DNA of 64,000 nucleotides from Catenovulum adriaticum (GTDB lineage: Bacteria > Pseudomonadota > Gammaproteobacteria > Enterobacterales > Alteromonadaceae): positions 2,480,001 through 2,544,000 of the forward strand of contig NZ_CP109965.1 of NCBI RefSeq assembly GCF_026725475.1, in the 5' to 3' direction. The notes under the pieces are model-generated. The model saw only the letters and a program-made list of their open reading frames with translations, did not search any database and had not been told where the DNA came from. Shown here piece by piece: positions 6,816-15,535 of the stretch. The position numbers and the translations under genes are program-made. Positions within the stretch are counted from its first letter, which is position 1. Each line of letters starts with the position of its first letter.

Positions 6816-9509
6816 TTAGCTCAACTTACCATGGCAGTTTTTATACTTTTCACCTGAACCACAAGGGCAAGGTTCATTTCGGCCCACTTTTGAAGTTTGT
6901 CTAAATTGAGCAGGTTTATTGGCAAGCGCATCGTCTGTTTCGTGCTGATATTGAGTTTCAGTTTGCTCTGCTGTCTGCTTACGTTTAGCTTCCATCGCTT
7001 CAACTTCAGATTCTTCGCGAACTTTCACTTTAGATAAAACCCCAATCACATCAACTTTTAAGTCTTCAAGCATTTGTGAAAATAACTCAAAAGATTCGCG
7101 TTTATATTCTTGTTTAGGGTTTTTCTGTGCATACCCGCGTAAATGAATCCCTTGGCGCAAATGATCCATTGCACCTAAGTGTTCTTTCCAATGTGAATCC
7201 AAGCTTTGCAGCATAATTGCTTTTTCAAAATGGCGTAATACGGCCTCACCAACTTGCGCCTCTTTTGCTTTATAATCTTCGCTTAATGCCGTTGAGATTT
7301 TTTCTCGTAATTGCTCTTCATCTAGTTTTGAGTCTTCTTTTAACCATTGTTGTAATGGTAGAGGCAAGTTAAATTCAGATTTTAATCTTTCTTCTAACCC
7401 TGGAATATCCCACATTTCTTCAACCGATTGACGTGGAACATAAGAATCGATTGTTTGGTTCAATACATCTTCACGAATTGCAACAATGGTTTCACTAATA
7501 TCTGACTCATTCATTAACTCATTACGTTGTTGATAAACCACTTTACGTTGATCATTTGCAACATCGTCATATTCCAATAACTGTTTACGTATATCAAAGT
7601 TACGAGCTTCTACTTTACGCTGAGCATTTTCAATAGCTTTAGTTACCCATGGGTGCTCAATTGCTTCCCCTTTTTCCATGCCCAATTTTTTCATTAAGCC
7701 GGCAACTCGGTCTGAGGCAAAAATGCGCATTAACGCATCTTCCATTGATAAATAGAATCGAGATGAACCCGGATCACCTTGACGACCAGCACGACCACGC
7801 AACTGGTTATCAATTCGACGTGATTCATGTCTTTCTGTACCTATTATGTGTAAACCGCCCGCTTTGATAACAGCATCATGACTTTTCTGCCAATCTGCTT
7901 TCGCTTTTTCGATTTGCGCTTCTGTCGGTGACGATAAGTGGCTTAAAGATAAATCAGGATTACCACCTAAAACGATATCGGTACCACGACCTGCCATATT
8001 AGTAGCAATAGTTACTGCACCCGCTTCGCCTGCTTGTGCAATAATTTCGGCTTCTTTAGCGTGATATTTTGCATTTAATACATTATGTGCCACTTTATTT
8101 TTCTTCAAAACGCGTGACAATAATTCTGAATTTTCAATAGAAACGGTGCCAACTAAAACTGGACGACCTTTTTCAACACAATCTTTAATATCCGCAACGA
8201 TTGCTTCATATTTTTCTTCAGCCGTTAAGTAGACTAAATCTGCATAATCTTTACGTACCATAGGACGATTTGGTGGTAGTACCATAGTCTCTAGCGTATA
8301 TATAAAGTTAAACTCGAATGCTTCAGTATCTGCTGTACCTGTCATCCCAGATAAGGTGTCATACAAACGGAAATAATTTTGGAAAGTAATAGATGCTAGC
8401 GTTTGATTTTCATTTTGAATGTTAACGCCTTCTTTTGCTTCGATTGCTTGATGCAAACCTTCTGACCAACGTCGGCCTTCCATTGTACGGCCCGTGTGTT
8501 CGTCAACAATAACGATTTGTCCATCTTTAACAATGTAATCTACATCTTTGTGATATAGCTTATTCGCTCTTAACGCCGCATTAATATGAGTTAACAAGCT
8601 AATATTGCTGGCACTGTAGAGTGAATCACCCTCTTCTAAAATATTATTTTCGATTAAAATTTCTTCTACTCGAACTTGGCCTTTTTCAGTTAAGTGAATT
8701 TGTTTTGATTTTTCATCGATAGTGAAGTGGCCTTCACTTTCCTCTTCTTCTGTATCTTCATGTTCTGATTCAACCAAAGCTGGGATAATTTTATTAATCT
8801 GAGTATATAAACCGGAACTATCTTCCGCTGGCCCTGAAATCACCAGCGGGGTTCTCGCTTCATCGATTAATATCGAATCAACCTCATCCACTATCGCAAA
8901 CTGCAATTTACTCTGTGTGCGTTCTTCTGGGCTAAAGGCCATATTGTCACGCAAATAATCAAAGCCAAATTCATTATTTGTACCATAGGTAATATCAGCT
9001 CGATATGCTTCTTTTTTCTCTTCAGGTCCCATTCCAGGAATATTGCACCCAACGGTTAAACCTAAAAATTCAAATAAAGTTCTACTCCAATCAGCATCAC
9101 GGCTTGCAAGGTAATCATTCACTGTCACCACGTGAACAGAGCCTGCCAAACCATTTAAATAAGCGGCTAACGTTGCAGTTAACGTTTTACCTTCACCGGT
9201 TCTCATCTCTGCTACTTTACCTTGATGTAAAACCATGCCACCAAGTAACTGAACATCAAAATGACGCATACCAAGCACACGTTTTGAAGCCTCGCGACAC
9301 ACAGCAAAAGCCTCTGGCAAAATTGCATCTAAGGTTTCACCATCACTTAGCCGTTTTCTAAATTCGGCTGTTTTTGCTTTTAATGCTTCATCTGATAAAG
9401 CCTCAAATTCTGACTCTAGGCCATTTATCTGGTTCACGACTTTGTTTAATTTTTTAATAATCCGATCGTTACGGCTGCCAAATATTGATGTCAGTATTTT
9501 TGTAATCAT
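6816..9509 (-). CDS. secA: SecA, preprotein translocase ATPase
   Basis: 897 residues. Drives export of unfolded preproteins through SecYEG. Walker A MRTGEGKT is at residues 102-109, the DEVD box (VDEVDSILID) near 210, and the C-terminal zinc finger CPCGSGEKYKNCHG binds SecB. It sits upstream of mutT as in E. coli, but the gene before it is an M23 peptidase rather than secM. The 87-base leader contains two hairpins (see findings). Confidence 0.98.
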   Translation of the reverse strand: MITKILTSIFGSRNDRIIKKLNKVVNQINGLESEFEALSDEALKAKTAEFRKRLSDGETLDAILPEAFAVCREASKRVLGMRHFDVQLLGGMVLHQGKVAEMRTGEGKTLTATLAAYLNGLAGSVHVVTVNDYLASRDADWSRTLFEFLGLTVGCNIPGMGPEEKKEAYRADITYGTNNEFGFDYLRDNMAFSPEERTQSKLQFAIVDEVDSILIDEARTPLVISGPAEDSSGLYTQINKIIPALVESEHEDTEEEESEGHFTIDEKSKQIHLTEKGQVRVEEILIENNILEEGDSLYSASNISLLTHINAALRANKLYHKDVDYIVKDGQIVIVDEHTGRTMEGRRWSEGLHQAIEAKEGVNIQNENQTLASITFQNYFRLYDTLSGMTGTADTEAFEFNFIYTLETMVLPPNRPMVRKDYADLVYLTAEEKYEAIVADIKDCVEKGRPVLVGTVSIENSELLSRVLKKNKVAHNVLNAKYHAKEAEIIAQAGEAGAVTIATNMAGRGTDIVLGGNPDLSLSHLSSPTEAQIEKAKADWQKSHDAVIKAGGLHIIGTERHESRRIDNQLRGRAGRQGDPGSSRFYLSMEDALMRIFASDRVAGLMKKLGMEKGEAIEHPWVTKAIENAQRKVEARNFDIRKQLLEYDDVANDQRKVVYQQRNELMNESDISETIVAIREDVLNQTIDSYVPRQSVEEMWDIPGLEERLKSEFNLPLPLQQWLKEDSKLDEEQLREKISTALSEDYKAKEAQVGEAVLRHFEKAIMLQSLDSHWKEHLGAMDHLRQGIHLRGYAQKNPKQEYKRESFELFSQMLEDLKVDVIGVLSKVKVREESEVEAMEAKRKQTAEQTETQYQHETDDALANKPAQFRQTSKVGRNEPCPCGSGEKYKNCHGKLS

Positions 9510-9521
9510 TTATCTATCCTG

Positions 9522-9535
9522 ACCTGTTTCCAGGT
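9522..9535 (-). promoter_or_regulatory. Short GNRA hairpin just before the secA ribosome site
   Basis: On the minus strand ACCTG-GAAA-CAGGT forms a 5-bp stem with a GAAA tetraloop, immediately followed by the likely secA ribosome site (AGGA, plus-strand 9517-9520). It could affect secA translation or stabilise the transcript end. The structure is read from sequence; function is inference. Confidence 0.4.
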
Positions 9536-9554
9536 GAGTGCTTTCAGAAAAATA

Positions 9555-9578
9555 AAAGCAATCCAATATGATTGCTTT
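9555..9578 (-). terminator. Terminator-like hairpin between M23 gene and secA
   Basis: Perfect 9-bp stem AAAGCAATC/GATTGCTTT with a 6-base loop; on the minus strand it is followed by TTATTTTT. It lies 19 bases after the M23 stop and before secA, so it looks like a terminator or attenuator between the two genes. Confidence 0.75.
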
Positions 9579-9596
9579 GCTAGTATTAAACAAACT

Positions 9597-10529
9597 TTAT
9601 TGCGCGCGACGATGTACGTATTTTAGCGGATCAATTTGTTTGCCATTTTTAAGAATTTCATAGTGTACATGTGGTCCAGTGGAGCGCCCAGTTGAGCCCA
9701 TAACCGCGATTTGCATGCCTTTAGTTACCACTTCGCCAACCGCTACTACAACGGATTTATTATGACCATAGCGAGATTTCATTCCATGGCCATGGTCAAT
9801 CTCAACCAGATTTCCATATCCGTATCGTTCGCCAGCCCAAGTTACAACGCCTGCTCCTGTTGCGATTACTGCGCTACCTTCTTTGCCTGCAAAGTCAATC
9901 CCTTTATGAGTTGCTGGTAAACCACTAAATGGGTCTTTACGAATACCATAATATGAAGATAACCAACCAGACTCTATTGGTCGGCCTGAAATATAAATCT
10001 GTTCACTTATATTGTGATTAAGCATTACAGATTCAAGTAGGTTGAGCTGTTGTTCTTGAAAATTAAATTTTTCAAGTAATTTATTCATTTCGTCGAGCAA
10101 AGAAAAATTAGGGGGATCATTGTGAAAATCAAAACTTTGATTTGCACTTTCAGGGCCGCCAGTTGCGGGTTGCTGTTCAAAGTTAAACTCATCACCATCA
10201 ATGCTTGCTTGTTCGACCATGCGGGCACCCAGTGCATTCATGCGCAAGGCATAACTTTGTAATTCAGCTAATTTTAACTTAACCGCTGTCAGTTCAGTTT
10301 CTGTTTTTTGTTTTAAATTTAATAGCTGATGCTTGTATTTTGATAAATCTTGTTTAGATTGATCAACTGGATTAAAAGTTTGTTCGGGTTTAGTGGTAAG
10401 TCGGTTTATACTAAAGGTAATGGCGGTGGCTAACGAAATTAATAGCACAAATAAAGCCAAGCCATGGCGCGCACTTAACCGCCACTCTAGCTGAGTTTCT
10501 TGCTTAGTATATTGAATTGATAACGACAT
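9597..10529 (-). CDS. Membrane-anchored M23 family metallopeptidase
   Basis: 310 residues. One N-terminal membrane helix at about residues 23-41, then a helical, glutamine-rich region likely to form coiled coil, then an M23 LytM domain. Zinc ligands are visible as HKGID and HVHYE, so the site looks intact. The family cuts peptide cross-links in peptidoglycan or activates other hydrolases in the periplasm. It lies between dciA/lpxC and secA, the place of secM in E. coli. No SecM-like arrest motif was seen at its C terminus. Confidence 0.9.
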   Translation of the reverse strand: MSLSIQYTKQETQLEWRLSARHGLALFVLLISLATAITFSINRLTTKPEQTFNPVDQSKQDLSKYKHQLLNLKQKTETELTAVKLKLAELQSYALRMNALGARMVEQASIDGDEFNFEQQPATGGPESANQSFDFHNDPPNFSLLDEMNKLLEKFNFQEQQLNLLESVMLNHNISEQIYISGRPIESGWLSSYYGIRKDPFSGLPATHKGIDFAGKEGSAVIATGAGVVTWAGERYGYGNLVEIDHGHGMKSRYGHNKSVVVAVGEVVTKGMQIAVMGSTGRSTGPHVHYEILKNGKQIDPLKYVHRRAQ

Positions 10530-10539
10530 AGAATTTTAA

Positions 10540-10992
10540 ATGCGACCTAGACCCAAAACTGTTCAACAAATATTAACAAAAAAATGGCCAAATAAGCAGC
10601 CAAAAACATCTACGGCCGAGTATACCAGCCAGATGGAGCAGGAGCTAGCGCTTTACTTGCCCGAAAAATTGCAATCGATAGTCAAAATCAAGCAATTTGA
10701 CAAGGGGATGTTAACGCTAAGCATCCCAAATGCAAGCTTTCAAATGCAATTTAATGCAATTCGTAGTCAGTTAATGTCTAAACTTAGGATCAGCAACCCC
10801 AATATTATTAGCATTAAATGTGTGGTTGAACCCAGTAGGCAAAGCAGCTCTGATACGCAAAACAATAAATACAGCCAGTCAGACAAGGTAACGGCGAAAA
10901 CTCTATCACCAAGTGCTAAAGCAAATTTAAATGCGATTTTACCTGACTTACCAGACGAAATTCAGGCTGCATTGAATAGATTAATGAAATAA
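10540..10992 (+). CDS. dciA: DciA-type (DUF721) replicative helicase loader
   Basis: 150 residues. N-terminal DUF721 domain (KTVQQILTKKW at the start; ELALYLPEKLQSIVKIKQFDKGMLTLSIPNASF-type core cut here for length) and a low-complexity, probably disordered C-terminal tail. DciA loads DnaB in bacteria that lack DnaC/DnaI, and in Vibrio and Shewanella relatives it sits at this lpxC-secA location. It is transcribed away from the M23 gene with only 10 bases between the start codons. A dispersed repeat begins one base after its stop codon. Confidence 0.8.
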   Translation: MRPRPKTVQQILTKKWPNKQPKTSTAEYTSQMEQELALYLPEKLQSIVKIKQFDKGMLTLSIPNASFQMQFNAIRSQLMSKLRISNPNIISIKCVVEPSRQSSSDTQNNKYSQSDKVTAKTLSPSAKANLNAILPDLPDEIQAALNRLMK

Positions 10993-10993
10993 A

Positions 10994-11136
10994 TTAACCT
11001 CAACTCGGTTTAATGAATAGCTTTCACACGGCCTTTTTCACGGGGACTGCGTTAAATTCTCGTTAAAAAACACGCAGAGCTATCAGGTTAAATAATTCAA
11101 TTTGTTAGAATACACCTTAGTTCGAGTTGAAGTTAA
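10994..11136 (+). repeat. Dispersed repeat, copy A (MITE-like, with terminal inverted repeats)
   Basis: 143 bases bounded by 14-bp inverted repeats: TTAACCTCAACTCG at 10994-11007 and its complement with one mismatch at 11123-11136. The first 66 bases are about 90% identical to the copy ending at 48867 and include CTTTTTCACGGGGACTG. It encodes nothing visible and begins one base after the dciA stop codon. MITE-like by size and ends; no target-site duplication was proven. Confidence 0.65.
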
Positions 11137-11166
11137 GTTAATTTTGCTGAACGCCTTAAAAACAAA

Positions 11167-11194
11167 AAAAGCGAGCCTTTAAAGGCTCGCTTTT
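11167..11194. terminator. Bidirectional terminator between dciA and lpxC
   Basis: A perfect 28-base palindrome (two 14-base arms, AAAAGCGAGCCTTT and complement) flanked by an A-run and a T-run. It lies between the convergent dciA and lpxC genes and can serve both. Confidence 0.88.
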
Positions 11195-11246
11195 ATTTGC
11201 TGTAAATTAATACATAATTTTTAAAATCAACAAAGGTTAGGGAATT

Positions 11247-12158
11247 TTAAGCAGGTGTTGGTTCTAAAAATTTAACCGGACTTAGGTGGTTATCAGTAAA
11301 CTCAACCAAAGTCCAACTGTCGGTTTGTTTCATGACTTCTCTGAGCAAAACGTTATTTACCGCGTGGCCTGTTTTAAATGAATTAAACTGCCCTAATATC
11401 GGTAAACCAGCCATATATAAATCACCAACGGCATCTAATATTTTGTGCATGACAAATTCATCGTCATAACGTAAGCCGTTGGCATTTAATACCTGAAATT
11501 CATCTAACACTACAGCGTTATCAAAATTAGCACCTAGTGCTAAATTATTCGCTCGTAAATATTCAAAGTCTTTCATAAAGCCAAAGGTTCTGGCTCTACT
11601 CACTTCATCAATAAAGTTTTTACTCGAAAAGTCCATGCTAACGTGCTGGCGCGTTGAAGAAATAGCCGGATGCGGAAACTCAATTGAAAAATCAAGCTTA
11701 AACCCGTTATGCGGCAACAACTCCGCCCATTTATCTTCAACTTCTATTCGAATTGGTTTATCAATGCGAATAAATTTTTTCGCAGCTGATAACTCTTCAA
11801 TTCCAGCCTCTTCAATTAGCATAATAAACGGACTTGCGCTGCCATCTACAATCGGCACTTCGTTAGCATCAAGTTCGACAATGATATTGTCTATACCTAA
11901 TCCAGCCAATGCAGACATGAGATGTTCAACTGTTGATACAGCGACACCGTCAGCGTTAGTCATACAAGTACACATTTGTGTATCAGTAACAGCTTCCGGT
12001 GATACTCGAATATCAACCGCGGGGTGCAAATCCGTACGACGAAATACAATCCCTGTATTAGCAGGTGCAGGACGTAACGTTAAATTGACCTTTTCTCCGC
12101 GGTGTAACCCAACACCCACTGTACTCACACTATTTTGTAATGTACGTTGTTTAACCAT
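11247..12158 (-). CDS. lpxC: LpxC, UDP-3-O-acyl-GlcNAc deacetylase
   Basis: 303 residues. Committed step of lipid A synthesis, a zinc deacetylase. His79 in VEHLMSAL matches the E. coli zinc ligand, and the other ligands are in HKILDAVGDL; the general-base histidine is in FKTGHAVNN. It ends the dcw region after ftsZ, separated by 159 bases in which its own promoter probably lies. Confidence 0.98.
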   Translation of the reverse strand: MVKQRTLQNSVSTVGVGLHRGEKVNLTLRPAPANTGIVFRRTDLHPAVDIRVSPEAVTDTQMCTCMTNADGVAVSTVEHLMSALAGLGIDNIIVELDANEVPIVDGSASPFIMLIEEAGIEELSAAKKFIRIDKPIRIEVEDKWAELLPHNGFKLDFSIEFPHPAISSTRQHVSMDFSSKNFIDEVSRARTFGFMKDFEYLRANNLALGANFDNAVVLDEFQVLNANGLRYDDEFVMHKILDAVGDLYMAGLPILGQFNSFKTGHAVNNVLLREVMKQTDSWTLVEFTDNHLSPVKFLEPTPA

Positions 12159-12317
12159 AGTCGTTTATTTTCTCCACGCATGAGCGCTCAACGCGCCTAT
12201 CGTTTGATAGTCATGCATATAGTTTAACACATTAGACCAGCTAAACCGAATAGCTGATTTCACGCGCTAGCTTTTTTGCTAACTCGTGCACACCTTTTTA
12301 CCGGCGCAAGTCGTAAA

Positions 12318-13496
12318 TTAGTCAGCTTGTTTACGTAAAAAAGCCGGAATATCTAAATAATCTAAACTCGCTGATGCTTCTTTTTCAGGCGCTGGTGAAG
12401 CAGGCGCTGGCGCTGCTGTACGCTCTTCGATAGCCACTGCTGCTGAGCCTGAAGCAGTTTCAGATGAACGGAAACCCTGGTAAGAATTTTCGTTTAAGCT
12501 TACTTTCGCATTAGGTACTAATGAAATATCTGGACGCGTATCGCCAATCCCAGTCGCCACAACAGTCACTCTTAGCTCTTCTGACATTTCAGGATCGATA
12601 ACCGCACCAACAACCACTGTTGCGTTTTCAGAGGCGAAAGCTTTAACTGCGTTACCAACGATTTCAAATTCATCAATACTCATATCCATACCCGCGGTAA
12701 TATTAACCAAAATACCACGTGCACCAGCCAAATCGACATCTTCCAATAAAGGACTAGAAATAGCAGACTCTGCAGCTTCTTCTGCTCGGTCTTCACCTGT
12801 TGCTATCCCTGTACCCATCATCGCTGTGCCCATTTCTGACATCACAGTTTTTACATCTGCAAAGTCAACATTGATCAAACCTGGGCGAGTAATTAATTCC
12901 GCAATACCTTGAACTGCACCTTGTAAAACATTATTAGCAGCTTTAAACGCATCTAATAAAGTGGTGCCTTTACCTAAAACTTTTAGCAATTTATCGTTAG
13001 GGATAGTAATTAATGAATCAACATTTTTAGCTAACTCTTCAATCCCAGCATCGGCATAAGCCATTCGTTTTTTGCCTTCAAACGGGAATGGTTTAGTGAC
13101 AACTGCTACCGTTAAAATACCTAATTCACGAGCAATTTGAGCAACCACAGGCGCCGCACCTGTACCTGTGCCGCCGCCCATACCGGCTGCAATAAATACC
13201 ATGTCAGCGCCTTTCAGTACTTCGCTGATCACTTCTTTATCTTCTTCGGCGCTACGGCGACCAATTTCTGGGTTTGCACCTGCGCCTAAGCCTTTAGTCA
13301 CATCGCGGCCCAATTGGATAGTGGTACCTGCAGCAGAGTTACGTAACGCTTGAGCATCTGTATTAGCGGTAATAAAATCTACCCCTTCAATGGTGTTTTT
13401 TACCATATGCTCTACAGCGTTACCGCCACCACCACCAACACCGACGACTTTTATAACGGCTTCATCACTATGTTCTTTCATCAAATCATCAAACAT
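12318..13496 (-). CDS. ftsZ: FtsZ, cell division tubulin homologue
   Basis: 392 residues. GTP-binding tubulin-like protein that forms the Z ring. The tubulin signature GGGTGTG is at residues 107-113 and the N-terminal GVGGGGGNAVEHM loop is intact. After a variable linker rich in Ala, Pro and Glu, the C-terminal peptide LDYLDIPAFLRKQAD is the FtsA/ZipA-binding tail. It follows ftsA by 32 bases on the same strand. Confidence 0.99.
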   Translation of the reverse strand: MFDDLMKEHSDEAVIKVVGVGGGGGNAVEHMVKNTIEGVDFITANTDAQALRNSAAGTTIQLGRDVTKGLGAGANPEIGRRSAEEDKEVISEVLKGADMVFIAAGMGGGTGTGAAPVVAQIARELGILTVAVVTKPFPFEGKKRMAYADAGIEELAKNVDSLITIPNDKLLKVLGKGTTLLDAFKAANNVLQGAVQGIAELITRPGLINVDFADVKTVMSEMGTAMMGTGIATGEDRAEEAAESAISSPLLEDVDLAGARGILVNITAGMDMSIDEFEIVGNAVKAFASENATVVVGAVIDPEMSEELRVTVVATGIGDTRPDISLVPNAKVSLNENSYQGFRSSETASGSAAVAIEERTAAPAPASPAPEKEASASLDYLDIPAFLRKQAD

Positions 13497-13528
13497 TTTT
13501 ATTCTCCTAACACACCTGCTTAAAAAAT

Positions 13529-14764
13529 TTAAAATTCACCTTTGAACCAACTCTGAATACGCTGCCACCAATCTCCAACACCCGGGTTTTCTTTATGGTC
13601 GGTATTTGCTACCTGTAGATCTTGTTTTCCATAATTCAATAAACCTATTGAGGTTGAATAAATTGAGTCTTCAACATACTCAGTCAAGCCTTTCAAATTA
13701 ACCGGATTCCCTAAACGAACCGGCATTTGAAATACTTCTTCTGCTAACGCGACTGCCCCTTCCATTTTGGCGGTACCACCGGTTAACACAATACCAGCCG
13801 CAATTTGGTCTTCCCAACCACTTTTGCGAATATCTGCCAGTATCAAATCAAATAATTCTTGATATCTTGGCTCTACAACTTCAGCCAAAGTATGACGAGA
13901 CATTGAACGAGCGGGTCGACCGCCCACACTAGGTACTTCAATGCTGTCTTCTAAACTCACCATATGCCGCTGAGCACATGCATATTGCACTTTAATTTGC
14001 TCGGCATGACTTAAAGGCGTTCTAAATATTTGCGCTATATCTTTAGTAACCTGATTGCCCGCAACCGCAATGACAGATGTATGGCGAATTGCGCCATTGG
14101 CATAAACCACTAAATCCATAGTTCCGCCACCAATATCAACAACGGCAACACCTAACTCTTTTTCATCTTCAGTTAAAACGGCATAGCTAGAAGCTAACGA
14201 AGACGACACTAGCGCATCCACTTTTAATCCACAGCGCTCAACACATTTAACAATATTTTTAGCCATATCATTGGCACAAGTGATCAAATGCACCTTAGCT
14301 TCTAAACGCACGCCAGACATGCCAATTGGGCTTTTTATTCCCTCTTGCACATCAACATTGTATTCTTGAGGCAGCACATGTAACACCATACGCTCTGCTG
14401 CTAAAGGAACAGATTTAGCGGTATGAATCACATTATCCACATCGTCTTGAGTGACTTCTGTTTCGTTGATTGGCACCATGCCATTTTCATTTTGGCATTT
14501 AACGTGACGACCAGACATCGCCAAATAAACCGATGAAATTTGGCAATCAGACATCATCTCTGCTTCATGTAATGAACGTTTGATTGACTTTATAACCAGT
14601 TCAATATCGTTTACACCACCTTTATCCATACCTTCAGACGGATGCGTACCGACACCAACAACATTAACTGTATTATCCGGCAATACCTCACCAACGACAG
14701 TCACAACCTTAGAAGTGCCTATATCTAAACCAACAATTAAATTTTTATCTAATGCTTTGGACAT
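13529..14764 (-). CDS. ftsA: FtsA, membrane-tethering divisome actin homologue
   Basis: Actin-fold ATPase that anchors FtsZ filaments to the membrane. From the ATG at 14764 it has 411 residues and starts MSKALDKNLIVGLDIGTSKV, aligning with E. coli FtsA. A TTG at 14779, directly abutting the ftsQ stop, is a possible longer start. Phosphate-binding motifs (DIGTSKV, VVDIGGGTMDL) and the C-terminal amphipathic helix WWQRIQSWFKGEF are present. Confidence 0.97.
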   Translation of the reverse strand: MSKALDKNLIVGLDIGTSKVVTVVGEVLPDNTVNVVGVGTHPSEGMDKGGVNDIELVIKSIKRSLHEAEMMSDCQISSVYLAMSGRHVKCQNENGMVPINETEVTQDDVDNVIHTAKSVPLAAERMVLHVLPQEYNVDVQEGIKSPIGMSGVRLEAKVHLITCANDMAKNIVKCVERCGLKVDALVSSSLASSYAVLTEDEKELGVAVVDIGGGTMDLVVYANGAIRHTSVIAVAGNQVTKDIAQIFRTPLSHAEQIKVQYACAQRHMVSLEDSIEVPSVGGRPARSMSRHTLAEVVEPRYQELFDLILADIRKSGWEDQIAAGIVLTGGTAKMEGAVALAEEVFQMPVRLGNPVNLKGLTEYVEDSIYSTSIGLLNYGKQDLQVANTDHKENPGVGDWWQRIQSWFKGEF

Positions 14765-14779
14765 TGTTTTATCTGCCAA

Positions 14780-15532
14780 TTAACCTGTTATTGTTGTATC
14801 TTGTTGTTCTTTAAGCTCGCCAACGGCAAACCCAGTATCATAACGCAAATCGACGTATTGTATTTGATGTTGCGTTGCCAACCTAGGGTAAAACTCTAAA
14901 AAACGCTTAATTCTTGCAACCCAGTTCTCTCTACCCAATTTTAGCTCTATGCCATTATCGAGCAGCAGTTTAACTGAGTGTCTATCTGTAAATGTTAATG
15001 CGACTGCTTTCATTTTATGCAGCGCTAACAAAGCCGAAAAATCCTGGTAATGCTCTAACACCAAAGAAGCTTCATTAATAGGCCCATTTAAGCTTGGTAA
15101 AAACATGTCCAACTTTTGAGTATCTGCTTTAAATACCTCGCCTAAATGATTTAACAAAAAATCATCGTTCCACTTTGCTTTAGCTTGCTGCTCAACTAAA
15201 TTCACTTTTATAGTGCTGGGCCACTCTTTTCTGATAGCGGCCCAGTAAACCCAATCTAAATTTTCAACATTGGCTTGCGCTGCATTAACATCTAAACCAA
15301 CAAAGCTAGATTGCATTTGCGGCTCTAAAGCTTTTAACACTGCTTTTTCATCTACTTGTTTTAAATCACCTTCCAGTACGAGCATTTCGATTGGCAATTG
15401 TTTTTTATCTTTTAACCATTCGCTCGCTGCTAGCGTTAAATAAATAGCGCTAAATATCACAGCAACAAAAAAAGCAACGCCAATCCAAAATGGCCATTCA
15501 AGTTGCTTTAATCGTTCACTAAAAGCCGACAT
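14780..15532 (-). CDS. ftsQ: FtsQ, divisome membrane protein
   Basis: 250 residues. A short cytoplasmic N terminus, one membrane helix at about residues 16-36, then a periplasmic POTRA domain (LEGDLKQVDEKAVLKALEP) and the FtsQ beta domain. It links early and late divisome parts through FtsB/FtsL. Lies 3 bases after ddl and abuts or nearly abuts ftsA, as in E. coli. Confidence 0.96.
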   Translation of the reverse strand: MSAFSERLKQLEWPFWIGVAFFVAVIFSAIYLTLAASEWLKDKKQLPIEMLVLEGDLKQVDEKAVLKALEPQMQSSFVGLDVNAAQANVENLDWVYWAAIRKEWPSTIKVNLVEQQAKAKWNDDFLLNHLGEVFKADTQKLDMFLPSLNGPINEASLVLEHYQDFSALLALHKMKAVALTFTDRHSVKLLLDNGIELKLGRENWVARIKRFLEFYPRLATQHQIQYVDLRYDTGFAVGELKEQQDTTITG

Positions 15533-15535
15533 GAT

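Noticed and set aside
9597..10529. SecM-like arrest peptide in the protein before secA
   Set aside because: The C terminus of the M23 protein shows no resemblance to the SecM arrest motif. Other arrest sequences cannot be excluded.
11635..12183. 182-codon plus-strand frame over lpxC
   Set aside because: It is antisense to lpxC, with no ribosome site and a composition typical of a shadow frame.
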